Assembly: GCA_050291245.1 (NCBI GenBank)
Contig: JBNKJP010000022.1
Coordinates: 186,001 to 250,000 of the forward strand
Origin: Thiodiazotropha sp050291245
GTDB taxonomy: Bacteria > Pseudomonadota > Gammaproteobacteria > Chromatiales > Chromatiaceae
DNA: 64,000 nucleotides
Reading direction: 5' to 3'
Shown here: piece after piece, positions 8,353 through 16,641 of the stretch
How the letters are laid out: every line of letters begins with the position of its first letter
How positions within the stretch are numbered: the stretch's first letter is position 1
Translations under genes and position numbers: made by a program
Notes under the pieces: model-generated
Database searches by the model: none
What the model was told of the DNA's origin: nothing
What the model saw: only the letters and a program-made list of their open reading frames with translations

Positions 8353-9630
8353 ATGGAAGACAAAAATCTCGGCCAGGTAGTCATCGTATGGTTGGCCGCG
8401 ATCCTGTGCTTTTCAGATGCGGCCTATTGTCTCCCTTACGGTAGTCCTGACTCGCGTTCCGCCGCCATGGGGAAAACCGGTGTCGCCATGCCTGGCAGTA
8501 CCCATGCCGGCTACTTCAATCCTGCGTTGTTGGCTGTCTATCCCGAGCGAAAGCATCTTGGTAACAACCAACGCATTGCGTTTCCCACGCTGGTGGGGGT
8601 TATCTCGGATAACACCTGGGAGCTTGCCGATATCGAAGATGCCGACTATGACCGGCAGCTGAATAGCGGGATCGCTGAATTCAATAATACGGGTGATCTC
8701 GACAACCTGATCGAAAGCCTTGAGTCGCTCTCCGGAGATTTGCACGATACTTCATCCGAGCCTCTGTTTGCGGATGGCTATGCGAATATGATTGTCAGCA
8801 TACCGGATCGACACGAAGGCGGTGCTTTTTACTTATCCCGCAGAGGTGTTATGGATGGCAGGCTCGATTACACGGCAAGCGACCAGGGCTTGATTACAGC
8901 CTATTTGGAGGAATTGAACTTCATTGATGGCGGCGGTACGCCCGCCACACTTCATCCAGAGCTGTATTCGGGCGGTCAACTGCTCGATCCGGTCGAGTCG
9001 CTGAGCTCATCCGTTGACGCCGTGGCGCTGGTGATCGATGAATTGGGCACGAGTATGGGCTGGCTTGTATCCTGGTGGGATAGCGAGATGATGGTGGGTG
9101 TTACTCCGAAGGTCCTACATGTCACCAGTTACGAGTTCACCGCGGACGCGACCGGCAGTCATCTGACCCAGAGTAGTAAATATGACAACGACGTCAAGCT
9201 CAACGTCGACCTGGGCTGGGCCAAGCAACTGAACGAGAGGCTGTTGCTCGGTCTCGGCATTCATAATCTCCTGCCCCAGGAGTATCGCACCCGATCCGGC
9301 AGGACTATCGAGATTCGCCCCCAGATGCGTGCCGGTGCCGCCTACCAATCCGAATGGGGCTTCTACACGGTTGATCTCGATCTGCTCAGGAACGACTCGA
9401 TCTCGAGTGGCGATCCCACGCAGGAGTTGGGGGTGGGCGGCGAATGGTCTGTCGGCGATCACGCGATTCGCGCGGGTATAGTGAAAAATTTCAAGGGCAG
9501 CGGTGCAAACGCATCTCCGCTATACACCTTGGGTGTTCGCTTCAAACTGGGTCGTTTCCATACCGACCTGAGCTATGGGGATGGAAGCAACCAGAAGAGT
9601 GCGGCCTTTCAATTCGGACTCCAGTTTTAA
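8353..9630 (+). CDS. TraF_2-family outer-membrane barrel-like protein
   Basis: 425 residues. A signal sequence of about 27 residues is followed by the family's conserved start (SRSAAMGKTGVAM and YFNPALLA), then alternating amphipathic strands and an aromatic C-terminal FQFGLQF, as in outer-membrane beta-barrels. Databases call this family conjugal transfer TraF, but the members are chromosomal, barrel-like and related in architecture to FadL/OmpP1-type proteins, and no conjugation gene is nearby. It stands alone about 210 bp after tgt. Role unknown; transport or surface display is possible. Confidence 0.7.
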   Translation: MEDKNLGQVVIVWLAAILCFSDAAYCLPYGSPDSRSAAMGKTGVAMPGSTHAGYFNPALLAVYPERKHLGNNQRIAFPTLVGVISDNTWELADIEDADYDRQLNSGIAEFNNTGDLDNLIESLESLSGDLHDTSSEPLFADGYANMIVSIPDRHEGGAFYLSRRGVMDGRLDYTASDQGLITAYLEELNFIDGGGTPATLHPELYSGGQLLDPVESLSSSVDAVALVIDELGTSMGWLVSWWDSEMMVGVTPKVLHVTSYEFTADATGSHLTQSSKYDNDVKLNVDLGWAKQLNERLLLGLGIHNLLPQEYRTRSGRTIEIRPQMRAGAAYQSEWGFYTVDLDLLRNDSISSGDPTQELGVGGEWSVGDHAIRAGIVKNFKGSGANASPLYTLGVRFKLGRFHTDLSYGDGSNQKSAAFQFGLQF

Positions 9631-9718
9631 TCACGGATTATTATGAGACACTACACGAGTGTTTCTCGGATTGAGGTTGTTAATTCCTAGAGACTGGATA
9701 TCTTTTAAGTTTTGATAG

Positions 9719-11047
9719 GTGTTTGCGATTGTGTTTCAAAATTATGAAATCTCATCAATCGTTTCCATTGCCAAAAATATCGGCTTCGCTTTCAGAGTTA
9801 TTGCCTTCGCTCCATTGCTTTATCTGGGGTTACTGAATCACCGAGGTGCCGAATATTTCCTGCCTTCTAATAAGTCGTTATTGCTGGTGTTGCTCGGCCT
9901 GTATGTCCTGCTGGGGTTGATAACCTGGGGTGGTTGGAAACGGTTGGGCGTTGATTTGCCCGCATCCATGGCAACTGTACTGTTTCTGGTGATCAATGCT
10001 TCGTTGTTCATCACCTATTGGATTAATGGAGAATATGATTCGGCGTGGATATTCGGCATGTTTTTCTGCGCCGCGATTGCTCCAATTCTCATTGCATCCG
10101 TACAGGCTGTTTCGCTAGCAAAGAAAGAGAATGATCTGCAAGTACCCTTACGAAAGTTCATTGTTCAAAGTCGCTTTAGGAAGCGCCCGCCACGTCGTGC
10201 CACACAGTGGAAGAGCTTTTGGCAATATCTTGAGTTCTTTCTGGTATCGATGATTGCTATTTATTGGTTTGGTACTGTTTCGGAACGTATTGAAAGTGCT
10301 GTGTGGCTTCATGAACATATCATGATTGGCACAATCCAGTACGGACTCACCGCACCACTTTTTCTCTACGCATTCAAATGCAAACGCTTGGCAGAGCGGC
10401 TTCGTGCACTATCGATTGAGGAGGCAACACAAAGCGATCCGCGTCTTCCGGTCCTGTTGCTGCGCGCGTTCTCTGACGACGTGCTTAGTGTGGAGAATCG
10501 ATCTCGCCTGTTGACGGGCCCGATGCTGCTTGAGTCACCCGCAATGGATCCGAACAGCTGGGGAAGACGGATTCGGTTCGAAGAGGTCATAGTCAACGCT
10601 TTATGGGAAAAGGCTCCTGTAGTCGCTATTGGAGAACCTGGTGAGGAAATCCCGGAAACAGGCGCTTTTCGCTCCTACTATTCCGATGCCTCATGGCAAG
10701 CCGAGGTCGTGGCGCTGATGAATCGGGCCCGGTTGGTATTGGTGGTTTTGTCCGGCAGCAAGTCGGTTCAGTGGGAAATGGAGACGTTGCGTCGACTCGG
10801 TTACATGCACAAGGTTGTTTTCTTGTTACCCCCCGACTCGATTAATATGCAGAGGGAAAGATGGAACGCACTCGCGATCTATGGGGATGAGGCGCTGCAA
10901 CAAAGTTTTGATCCTAGTATCAGAGCGGTTCTATTTCATGAAAAGAAGTGGATTGCCATGAAAAGCCAGGATCTGGATGAACTTTCTCTTACGCTGTTGG
11001 CAAAGGGTATCGTAACTTTGGCCACGGACCGGAATATCCGTGGCTGA
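9719..11047 (+). CDS. Polytopic membrane protein with TIR-like cytosolic region
   Basis: 442 residues from a GTG at 9719; a GTG at 9731 is an alternative. About six membrane segments occur in the first 220 residues (near 20-40, 55-72, 80-100, 108-130, 168-185 and 203-218). The C-terminal half is soluble. It begins with a LLLRAFSDD motif and has an alpha/beta pattern of alternating strands (PVVAIGEPG, ARLVLVVLSGS, KVVFLLPP) and a W-E-M-E-T-L element, reminiscent of TIR or SLOG-like folds. I cannot assign a family. It stands alone, is less GC-rich than its neighbours, and lies in the accessory stretch, so a signalling or defence role is conceivable but unproven. Confidence 0.6.
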   Translation: MFAIVFQNYEISSIVSIAKNIGFAFRVIAFAPLLYLGLLNHRGAEYFLPSNKSLLLVLLGLYVLLGLITWGGWKRLGVDLPASMATVLFLVINASLFITYWINGEYDSAWIFGMFFCAAIAPILIASVQAVSLAKKENDLQVPLRKFIVQSRFRKRPPRRATQWKSFWQYLEFFLVSMIAIYWFGTVSERIESAVWLHEHIMIGTIQYGLTAPLFLYAFKCKRLAERLRALSIEEATQSDPRLPVLLLRAFSDDVLSVENRSRLLTGPMLLESPAMDPNSWGRRIRFEEVIVNALWEKAPVVAIGEPGEEIPETGAFRSYYSDASWQAEVVALMNRARLVLVVLSGSKSVQWEMETLRRLGYMHKVVFLLPPDSINMQRERWNALAIYGDEALQQSFDPSIRAVLFHEKKWIAMKSQDLDELSLTLLAKGIVTLATDRNIRG

Positions 11048-11070
11048 GCTCTAAAGCATCTATTCACGAT

Positions 11071-11754
11071 TCAGGCCAAAACCAGATCGCGCAGTGCTTC
11101 ACCGACTGCGGTGGCGGATTGCGGGTTCTGTCCCGTCACCAGACGTCCGTCGACGACCACCTGGCGGTTCCAGTCAGCGGCGGGCAGGTGTTGCGCACCC
11201 CGTTTTTCCAACTCGCTGGCCAGCAGAAAAGGCACCACGCCTTCGAGTTGCACGGCCCGCTCTTCACTATCGGTAAAAGCACTGACCTTTTTTCCCGCCA
11301 CCAGATAGCGCCCATCGCTGAGGGTGACATTAAGTAGTGCCGAGGGGCCGTGGCAGACAGCGCCCACGGAACCGTTGTTTTCATAGATCTCCCGAGTGAC
11401 CCTTTGGATGTCGGGACTCTCGGGAAAATCCCACATGGTCCCATGTCCGCCGGCAAAGAAGAGGGCGGAATAGTCGGCGGGATCAATCTCTCCCAGCGAC
11501 AGGGTATGACTGATCTGCTGCCGAAAATGGCGATCGCTCCAGTAGCGGGCGTTGGTGGCGTCGTCGAGATCGAGGCCGTCCACCGGCGGTTCACCGCCCT
11601 GAATCGAGGCGAACGCCACAGGTATGCCGGCCGCCTCCAGGACCGCCAGTGGGTGGGTCACTTCCGCCAGATAGTAGCCGGTCGGTTGGCCAGTGGTGCC
11701 TTTGATGCCGTGACTGGTGAGTACGAAGAGTACGGGTTTGAGGGGCGTTGTCAT
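11071..11754 (-). CDS. DJ-1/PfpI-family protein, HchA-like
   Basis: 227 residues, class I glutamine amidotransferase-like fold. The nucleophile elbow is AVCHGPSALL with the catalytic Cys, preceded by FFAGGHGTMWDF that supplies the family's oxyanion region; an acidic residue in the N-terminal part (EAAGIPVAFAS) fits the DJ-1 active site. Close relatives act as glyoxalase III, chaperone or protein-repair enzymes under carbonyl stress. It is divergently transcribed from a LysR gene with a 108-bp shared control region, so it is probably that regulator's target. Confidence 0.88.
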   Translation of the reverse strand: MTTPLKPVLFVLTSHGIKGTTGQPTGYYLAEVTHPLAVLEAAGIPVAFASIQGGEPPVDGLDLDDATNARYWSDRHFRQQISHTLSLGEIDPADYSALFFAGGHGTMWDFPESPDIQRVTREIYENNGSVGAVCHGPSALLNVTLSDGRYLVAGKKVSAFTDSEERAVQLEGVVPFLLASELEKRGAQHLPAADWNRQVVVDGRLVTGQNPQSATAVGEALRDLVLA

Positions 11755-11816
11755 CGGAATGCCTCGCTAATCGGTTGTGTAAAGGTTGATAGAGAGTGTA
11801 TTAACTGTATTGAAGG

Positions 11817-11829
11817 AGATAAATTATCT
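11817..11829. promoter_or_regulatory. Palindrome in the DJ-1/LysR divergent region
   Basis: AGATAA-A-TTATCT is a perfect 6+1+6 palindrome, 33 bp before the LysR start and 62 bp before the DJ-1 start. Its AT-rich dyad symmetry and position fit a LysR recognition site. The binding itself is inference. Confidence 0.45.
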
Positions 11830-11862
11830 AAATAGAAAAGCATTTGTTCTTGAGAGGTGATA

Positions 11863-12777
11863 ATGGGGCGCAGATTCGATCATCTTCCCGATGTGGAGGC
11901 CTTCATGGCCGTGGTTGAACATGGCTCTATGACCGCAGGCGCGGTGGCCTTGTCGACGACCGCTTCGGTACTGAGTCGGGCGATTACGCGCCTGGAATCC
12001 CGCCTGGGAAGCCAGTTGCTGCGCCGGACCACCCGGCGTCTCAGCCTGACGGAGGCGGGTAAGCGCTATCTAGAACAGGCTCGTGCCGCCTTTGAGCTGA
12101 TCGACGATGCGGAGCGCGAGATTCAGGGGTGGGAGCAGGGACTGGTCGGTCGGGTGCGGCTCAGTGTGCCGACTACTTATGCACACTATCGACTGCCCCG
12201 GTTGATGCGGCCGTTTATTCAGACCTATCCCCAGGTACGGATTGAGTTGAATATCACCAATCGGAATGTGGACCTGGTGGCCGAGGGTTACGATCTGGCG
12301 ATTCGATTGGGGGAGTTACCGGACAGCGGATTGGTGGCACGTAGGTTGGAAGACGCGGAATTGTGTCTGGTGGCCTCTGCCGAATACCTCAGCCGGGAGG
12401 GTGTGCCTGAGGATCTGGAGAGTCTCTCCAAGCACAGCTGTATTTCATTCCTGATGCCCAGTACCGGACGGGTGGTGCCTTGGTGGTTTTGTCAGGGATC
12501 CCAGGATGTGGATTGGACGCCGAAGGCGTCTATTGAGGTTTCTGATGACGTACTGGGGGTCGTTTCACTGGCCGAACAGGGTTTTGGCATCTGTCAGAGT
12601 TACGATTTCATCGTTCGTGAGCGCATCCGCCAGGGCTCGCTGGTGGAGGTGCTGCCGAAATATCGTGGCCGTTCGCGGCCATTCTCCGTGATCTACGCCC
12701 CCCACAGGCGTTTGTCCGCCGCTTCCCGGGCACTGATTGAGGTGCTGGTGCAGCATGCGGCGGTTCCCCCCGTTTGA
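11863..12777 (+). CDS. LysR-family transcriptional regulator
   Basis: 304 residues from the ATG at 11863, chosen because GAGAGG lies six bases upstream; a GTG at 11857 overlaps that site. The N-terminal winged HTH (about 1-60) contains the usual TASVLSRAITRLESRLGSQLL and RTTRRLSLTEAG elements. The C-terminal effector domain has a LysR substrate-binding pattern (GYDLAIRLG, SCISF). It resembles the DhcR/YafC-type subgroup that often regulates a divergent oxidoreductase or DJ-1 gene. The divergent DJ-1 gene is the likely target. Confidence 0.93.
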   Translation: MGRRFDHLPDVEAFMAVVEHGSMTAGAVALSTTASVLSRAITRLESRLGSQLLRRTTRRLSLTEAGKRYLEQARAAFELIDDAEREIQGWEQGLVGRVRLSVPTTYAHYRLPRLMRPFIQTYPQVRIELNITNRNVDLVAEGYDLAIRLGELPDSGLVARRLEDAELCLVASAEYLSREGVPEDLESLSKHSCISFLMPSTGRVVPWWFCQGSQDVDWTPKASIEVSDDVLGVVSLAEQGFGICQSYDFIVRERIRQGSLVEVLPKYRGRSRPFSVIYAPHRRLSAASRALIEVLVQHAAVPPV

Positions 12778-12840
12778 TCCGTGAGGATTACCGCAAACCT
12801 CTCCGGGTAATCGCCACTTCGCGGAAAAGCGCCGTGTCTT

Positions 12841-12867
12841 CTCGTTCCCCCGCTCTGCGTGGGAACG
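12841..12867. repeat. REP-like palindromic repeat, copy 2
   Basis: CTCGTTCCC-CCGCTCTGCG-TGGGAACG, a member of the family also found at 316, 12923 and 20430. It is the left half of an inverted pair with the copy at 12923. Confidence 0.6.
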
Positions 12868-12922
12868 CCTACTAAGCCTGCTGTAACGATTGGCCTTGCT
12901 GAGTGATTCGTAGTCCGGTCTG

Positions 12923-12949
12923 CATTCCCACGCGGAGCGTGGAAACGAG
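12923..12949. repeat. REP-like palindromic repeat, copy 3
   Basis: CATTCCCACGC-GGA-GCGTGGAAACGAG, in the opposite orientation to copy 2, giving a BIME-like doublet between the LysR and TetR genes. The ten bases before it (GGTCTGCATT) are shared with copy 4 at 20430, so the repeat unit extends beyond the hairpin. Confidence 0.6.
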
Positions 12950-13070
12950 AAAAACGGTGCATCCCTGCACCACTTCTCCGGCATTCGCCGGGATGAGTAC
13001 GGTGGTTGCTGGGGTGATTTAGGTGACATTAGCCCTGGCCCAGTCTGCTCACCTCCTTTAATGTGAAAAT

Positions 13071-13110
13071 ACTATTGAAAAATAGTTTTTAGTGTCTATA
13101 TTATAAATAG
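13071..13110 (+). promoter_or_regulatory. TetR-gene promoter with two operator-like dyads
   Basis: TTGAAA (13075-13080) and TATTAT (13099-13104) with 18-bp spacing form a good sigma-70 promoter. The -35 box is embedded in a perfect palindrome ACTATT-GAAA-AATAGT (13071-13086), and the -10 box in a second CTAT...ATAG dyad (13096-13110). This is the layout expected for autorepression by the TetR protein. A strong AGGAGGG ribosome-binding site at 13123 precedes the ATG at 13133. Confidence 0.65.
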
Positions 13111-13132
13111 CAATTATTTATTAGGAGGGTGT

Positions 13133-13882
13133 ATGAAGGTCAGTGAAGAGGAGAAGGCCAAAACCCGGCTGCGACTGCTCGAAGCGGCGGTGGATGTGAT
13201 TTCCCAAAAGGGTTTCCGCGCCGCCTCCATGCGCGAGATCGCCCAGCGGGCGGGGGTGGGGGATGCCACCATCTACAACTACTTTCCTTCCAAGGAGAAA
13301 CTGATTTATGGCTACTGCGAGGAGGTGCAGCACAAAGTCATGGCGGAACTGCGTGCCATCGAACAGTTCCACGAATACACCCTGGGGGAGCAGTTACAGC
13401 AGTTGATCGAGGTGGAGTTGCAGATCTGGCTGCCGGCGCGGGAGTTTCTGCAGCAGGTCTTTCGGCATACCCTCTCTTCGCCCATGAGCGCCTATGAGCA
13501 ATTGGCGGCGGCGCGGGATCTGAACATGCGCATGGTGGTGGATCTGTTGGATGCGGCGATCGAGGCGGAGGAGATACCGGAACAACCCTATCGGGAGCTG
13601 CTGCCCCGGCTCTTTTGGGACTACCAGAGCGGGATTATCGCCTACTGGCTCAGAGACGACTCAGAAGGTTTTGCTCATACCACCGAACTGGTGGATCGGA
13701 GTATCGAATTGCTGATCGGTCTGTTGCAGTTGGGGTTGGTGGGCAAGACCTTGAACCTGATCTCGTTTGTTTTTCGCACCCATGTAATGAGTCGACTGGA
13801 GCAATTCAGTGATCTCAAGGGGACGCTGCATAAGACCAAGCGGCGCTTCATGGAAGGAGTCGGTGATGAGTCAAGTTCCTGA
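13133..13882 (+). CDS. TetR/AcrR-family transcriptional regulator
   Basis: 249 residues. The N-terminal HTH (about 8-55) reads ISQKGFRAASMREIAQRAG and ATIYNYFPSKEKL, the classic TetR pattern. The C-terminal ligand domain is helical and long for the family, ending in a basic tail. Its 3' end overlaps the AarF start by 17 bp, so it is the first gene of a TetR-AarF-SRPBCC operon and probably controls it from the palindromic promoter upstream. The pair resembles loci in which a TetR regulator governs an ABC1 kinase and a small lipid-binding protein. Confidence 0.92.
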   Translation: MKVSEEEKAKTRLRLLEAAVDVISQKGFRAASMREIAQRAGVGDATIYNYFPSKEKLIYGYCEEVQHKVMAELRAIEQFHEYTLGEQLQQLIEVELQIWLPAREFLQQVFRHTLSSPMSAYEQLAAARDLNMRMVVDLLDAAIEAEEIPEQPYRELLPRLFWDYQSGIIAYWLRDDSEGFAHTTELVDRSIELLIGLLQLGLVGKTLNLISFVFRTHVMSRLEQFSDLKGTLHKTKRRFMEGVGDESSS

Positions 13883-15164
13883 GGGTCCGTTGAAGCGGGC
13901 GCGTATCGCGGGTAGCACGGCGGTGCGTCTGGGTCTTGGGCAGTTGGGTCAGCGTGCCAAACGGCCCTTTCTTTCCGATGAGGCGCGCCAGGCCTCGGAT
14001 CTGGCGCTGGAAGAGCGCCAGGCGCGTCAGCTGTTCGATACCCTCTCCCAGTTGCGTGGTACGGCCCTCAAGGTGGCGCAGATGCTCTGTATGGAGATGG
14101 AGCTGCTGCCGGAGGCCTATCGGGTCGAGCTGGAGCGGGCCTGCCATCGGGTACCACCTCTGAACCGGGTGCTGGTGCGAAAGGTTCTGATGGAAGCGTT
14201 TGGATGCACCCCCGAAACCCTGTTTGCCGAGTTCGACGACCTGGCCTTCGCCGCGGCCAGTCTGGGTCAGGTTCACGCGGCGACCACCCATGACGGTCGC
14301 CGGGTGGCGGTCAAGATTCAGTATCCGGGGATCCATGTGGCCATCGATAGCGATATCGCGCTGATGCGTCAACTCGCCCGGGTGATGCCCAATTCGGAAT
14401 TGACCCTGCAGTCTCTGGATGAGATCCATGCCCGGCTGCGTGAGGAGGTGGATTACGTCCGGGAGGCGGAAAACACCTGTTGGTTTCGGGAGCGGCTCGG
14501 GGATACCCAGCCACGGATACCCGAGGTGATTCCCGAATACAGCGGCGCCCGGGTGCTGACGACCTCGCTGGTGGATGGCTTGCATCTGGACGATTGGCTG
14601 GCAACCGGACCCGATCAAGACGCCCGGGATCGGGCGGCCCAGGCGCTGTATGATCATTTTATTCATACCGCCAGAAATCTGGGATGTATCCATGCGGATC
14701 CGAATCCGGGGAATACCCTGTTTGCGGAAGACGGCACGATTACACTGATCGACTTTGGTTGTGTGAAGCGGATTTCCAGCGGCTTCATCGAGTGTCTGCC
14801 GGAACTGCTCGGGGCCTATCTGAGGGATGATCCGCGTGCCCTGTTTCAGTCCTACGAACGCTTGGGTATCGTGATCGATCATCAATCGGAATCCCTCTAC
14901 AAAGAGATCCTACGACCCTTTGGCCGTTGGTTGGTAGAGCCCCTTCGAGACGACTACTACGATTTCGGCAGGCACCCGGACTACACGGCGCGGGGTCTGG
15001 TCGTGATCTACGGTTTACAACGTCTTAAGGGACTGCACGGTCTGGCCGACGACTTCATCTTTTTCGATCGCACCATCTATGGCTTGTGCAAGCTGTTCGA
15101 GCGCATGGGGGCCCGGGTGCGTTTCCGTCATCACTGGTTGGAGGAAAGGGCATGCAAATCGTGA
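13866..15164 (+). CDS. AarF/UbiB/ABC1-family atypical kinase
   Basis: 432 residues from the ATG at 13866, preceded by GGAAGGAG; the frame extends 57 bp upstream without support. ABC1 hallmarks are visible: an N-terminal LKVAQMLCMEMELLP (the KxGQ motif, here KVAQ), the alanine-rich AAASLGQVHAA loop in place of the P-loop, VAVKIQYPGI with the ATP-binding lysine, E in EEVDYVREAEN, the catalytic HADPNPGN, and the metal-binding DFG. Relatives support ubiquinone synthesis or lipid homeostasis. The Gly-to-Ala change in KxGQ is a departure worth noting. No membrane helix is obvious at the C-terminus. Confidence 0.9.
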   Translation: MSQVPEGPLKRARIAGSTAVRLGLGQLGQRAKRPFLSDEARQASDLALEERQARQLFDTLSQLRGTALKVAQMLCMEMELLPEAYRVELERACHRVPPLNRVLVRKVLMEAFGCTPETLFAEFDDLAFAAASLGQVHAATTHDGRRVAVKIQYPGIHVAIDSDIALMRQLARVMPNSELTLQSLDEIHARLREEVDYVREAENTCWFRERLGDTQPRIPEVIPEYSGARVLTTSLVDGLHLDDWLATGPDQDARDRAAQALYDHFIHTARNLGCIHADPNPGNTLFAEDGTITLIDFGCVKRISSGFIECLPELLGAYLRDDPRALFQSYERLGIVIDHQSESLYKEILRPFGRWLVEPLRDDYYDFGRHPDYTARGLVVIYGLQRLKGLHGLADDFIFFDRTIYGLCKLFERMGARVRFRHHWLEERACKS

Positions 15165-15646
15165 ACATTCATCAGTGTCACTTGGAAGCCGGTCTGTCAC
15201 AGGCCGGGGTACTGATCGATGCCTTGGCTTCTGCTGAGGATCGTTTCTGGCCCGGCGAGCGGTGGCCGCTTATGCGCTTCGATCGTCCGCTTGGGGTCGG
15301 CGCGACAGGGGGACACGGACCGATCGGCTACACGGTGGAGGCCTATCAGCCGGGTTTACTGGCCCGGTTTCGCTTTACCCGTCCCTCTGGTTTTCATGGA
15401 CACCATTGGCTGGAGGTTCAGCCAGACGGTCCCGGGGGATCGATCCTGCTCCATACCATTCATATGCAGGCTTCTCTGAAGAATTGGCTTTACTGGTGGT
15501 TTATGATTCGCCCCCTGCACGACGCCCTGTTGGAGGATGCTCTGTGCAATGCAAGGTGTGCGATGGGTATGCCGGAAAAGCGGCGTCCCTGGTCGCTTTG
15601 GGTCAGGTTTTTACGGTGGGTGCGATACGGTTCCGGGAACCTGTAA
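15152..15646 (+). CDS. SRPBCC-like small protein in the AarF operon
   Basis: 164 residues from the ATG at 15152, 13 bp inside the AarF gene and preceded by GAGGAAAGGG. The predicted mixed strands and C-terminal helix, with GPIGYTVEAYQPG and RFRFTRPSGFHGHH, fit a START/SRPBCC hydrophobic-ligand fold; I judge this from pattern, not from a search. Coupling to AarF suggests handling of a lipid or quinone-like molecule. A decayed second copy of its 3' end lies at 20695-20750. Confidence 0.65.
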   Translation: MQIVNIHQCHLEAGLSQAGVLIDALASAEDRFWPGERWPLMRFDRPLGVGATGGHGPIGYTVEAYQPGLLARFRFTRPSGFHGHHWLEVQPDGPGGSILLHTIHMQASLKNWLYWWFMIRPLHDALLEDALCNARCAMGMPEKRRPWSLWVRFLRWVRYGSGNL

Positions 15647-15692
15647 ATTGCAGCTATCGGTGTCTGAGAATCAAAATGATCCGTGTCAGGAT

Positions 15693-16100
15693 TTACAAAG
15701 GGTAGAACCAACGACGGGTTTGCTCCAGCGCTGATTCCAGTTGGGTCTTTCGCTCCGGGTCCTCCTCCTGCTCCCAGGCCTCTCGGAGAGCGGCGATAGC
15801 GGGTTTGCCCCATCTACGAAATGCGATGATGGCATCAAACCGCGTACCCGCTTCTGGGTTGATGAGTAATGAAATCGCCAGGCTGAGGTTCTGTGGTATG
15901 TCGGCCGATTTGAGAGCGCTTGCTGCAGAATCACATACGTCAGGATGTACGGCGGTGGGGGCGAGAAGCAGTTCTGTGGTCAGTTTGCCTCGGTACTCTA
16001 AGATGTCCGTGATCCATGTGTAGACTCTCGGGTCCGACTCGATTTGTATCTGGGCTATCAAGGCATCGTCGAATCGGGCGAAAGTGGGATCCTCCTGCAC
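15693..16100 (-). CDS. HEAT-repeat-like helical protein, unknown
   Basis: 135 residues, almost entirely helical, with repeated pairs such as DIPQNLSLAISLLINPEAGTR and RWGKPAIAALREAWEQEEDP that look like HEAT repeats. It is divergent from the DUF1795 gene with about 50 bp between starts. HEAT proteins of this kind are common beside type VI secretion effector genes, but no effector is intact here. Function unknown. Confidence 0.5.
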   Translation of the reverse strand: MQEDPTFARFDDALIAQIQIESDPRVYTWITDILEYRGKLTTELLLAPTAVHPDVCDSAASALKSADIPQNLSLAISLLINPEAGTRFDAIIAFRRWGKPAIAALREAWEQEEDPERKTQLESALEQTRRWFYPL

Positions 16101-16151
16101 ATCCCGTTCCTCATGCTTGCCGCTATAAAAGAAGGTTCGCAGGGTATTGAT

Positions 16152-16601
16152 ATGACATTCTGGGCCAATGGGTTCCTCAGTGACTGGGTCCCAGGTTGGG
16201 AGGACCGCTCAACTATCACGCTTGTCGGTCCAAAAGGTCAGGATGGATTTGCGGCGAACATTGTGGTGACGCGTCAAGGGCTCAGTGATTCATCCGTCGA
16301 GCTTTTCGCAGACCAGCAACTCGCACAGCTTAACCAGGAGGCGGAGGAGGTCGAAGTAATCAAGGAACGTACCACGAACATCAATGGGAAACATGCCTTT
16401 CAGCGACTCCATATACTCCATGTCGGACAGTGTCGGGTGCAACAGATTCAATCGTATCTTGTACAAGAAATCGGTGCGCAACCGACCGGGTTCGTGATCA
16501 CCTGTTCGGCATCTGCAAGTGACTTTTCCGAACATCTGCCAGCGTTCAATCAATTTACCGAGCGCTTTAGGTTTTTTGATCCCGATTCACTAATCCAATG
16601 A
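16152..16601 (+). CDS. DUF1795/DcrB-like protein, possible EagR-type adaptor
   Basis: 149 residues from the ATG at 16152, with CAGGGT upstream; the longer frame from 16044 overlaps the divergent gene. The pattern FLSDWVPGWEDRSTI, then VVTRQGL, QQLAQLN, and a C-terminal F-rich stretch (FVITCSASASDF ... FTERFRFF) matches the DUF1795 fold. EagR members of this family chaperone the membrane-inserting N-termini of PAAR-Rhs effectors in T6SS. No Rhs or PAAR gene is in the window, so this may be an orphan adaptor. Confidence 0.65.
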   Translation: MTFWANGFLSDWVPGWEDRSTITLVGPKGQDGFAANIVVTRQGLSDSSVELFADQQLAQLNQEAEEVEVIKERTTNINGKHAFQRLHILHVGQCRVQQIQSYLVQEIGAQPTGFVITCSASASDFSEHLPAFNQFTERFRFFDPDSLIQ

Positions 16602-16641
16602 TTTACACAACAATTAGGTTGATATTTGGAGTGAAATAGGA

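Noticed and set aside
8353..9630. Conjugation machinery suggested by the TraF name
   Set aside because: No other transfer gene is near and the sequence is barrel-like; the family name is historical.
13848..14885. A 345-codon open frame on the minus strand
   Set aside because: It is antisense to the well-supported AarF gene and has no recognisable motif.
15578..15646. Repeated element at the SRPBCC 3' end
   Set aside because: Its similarity to 20695-20750 is better explained by a partial gene copy than by a mobile repeat.
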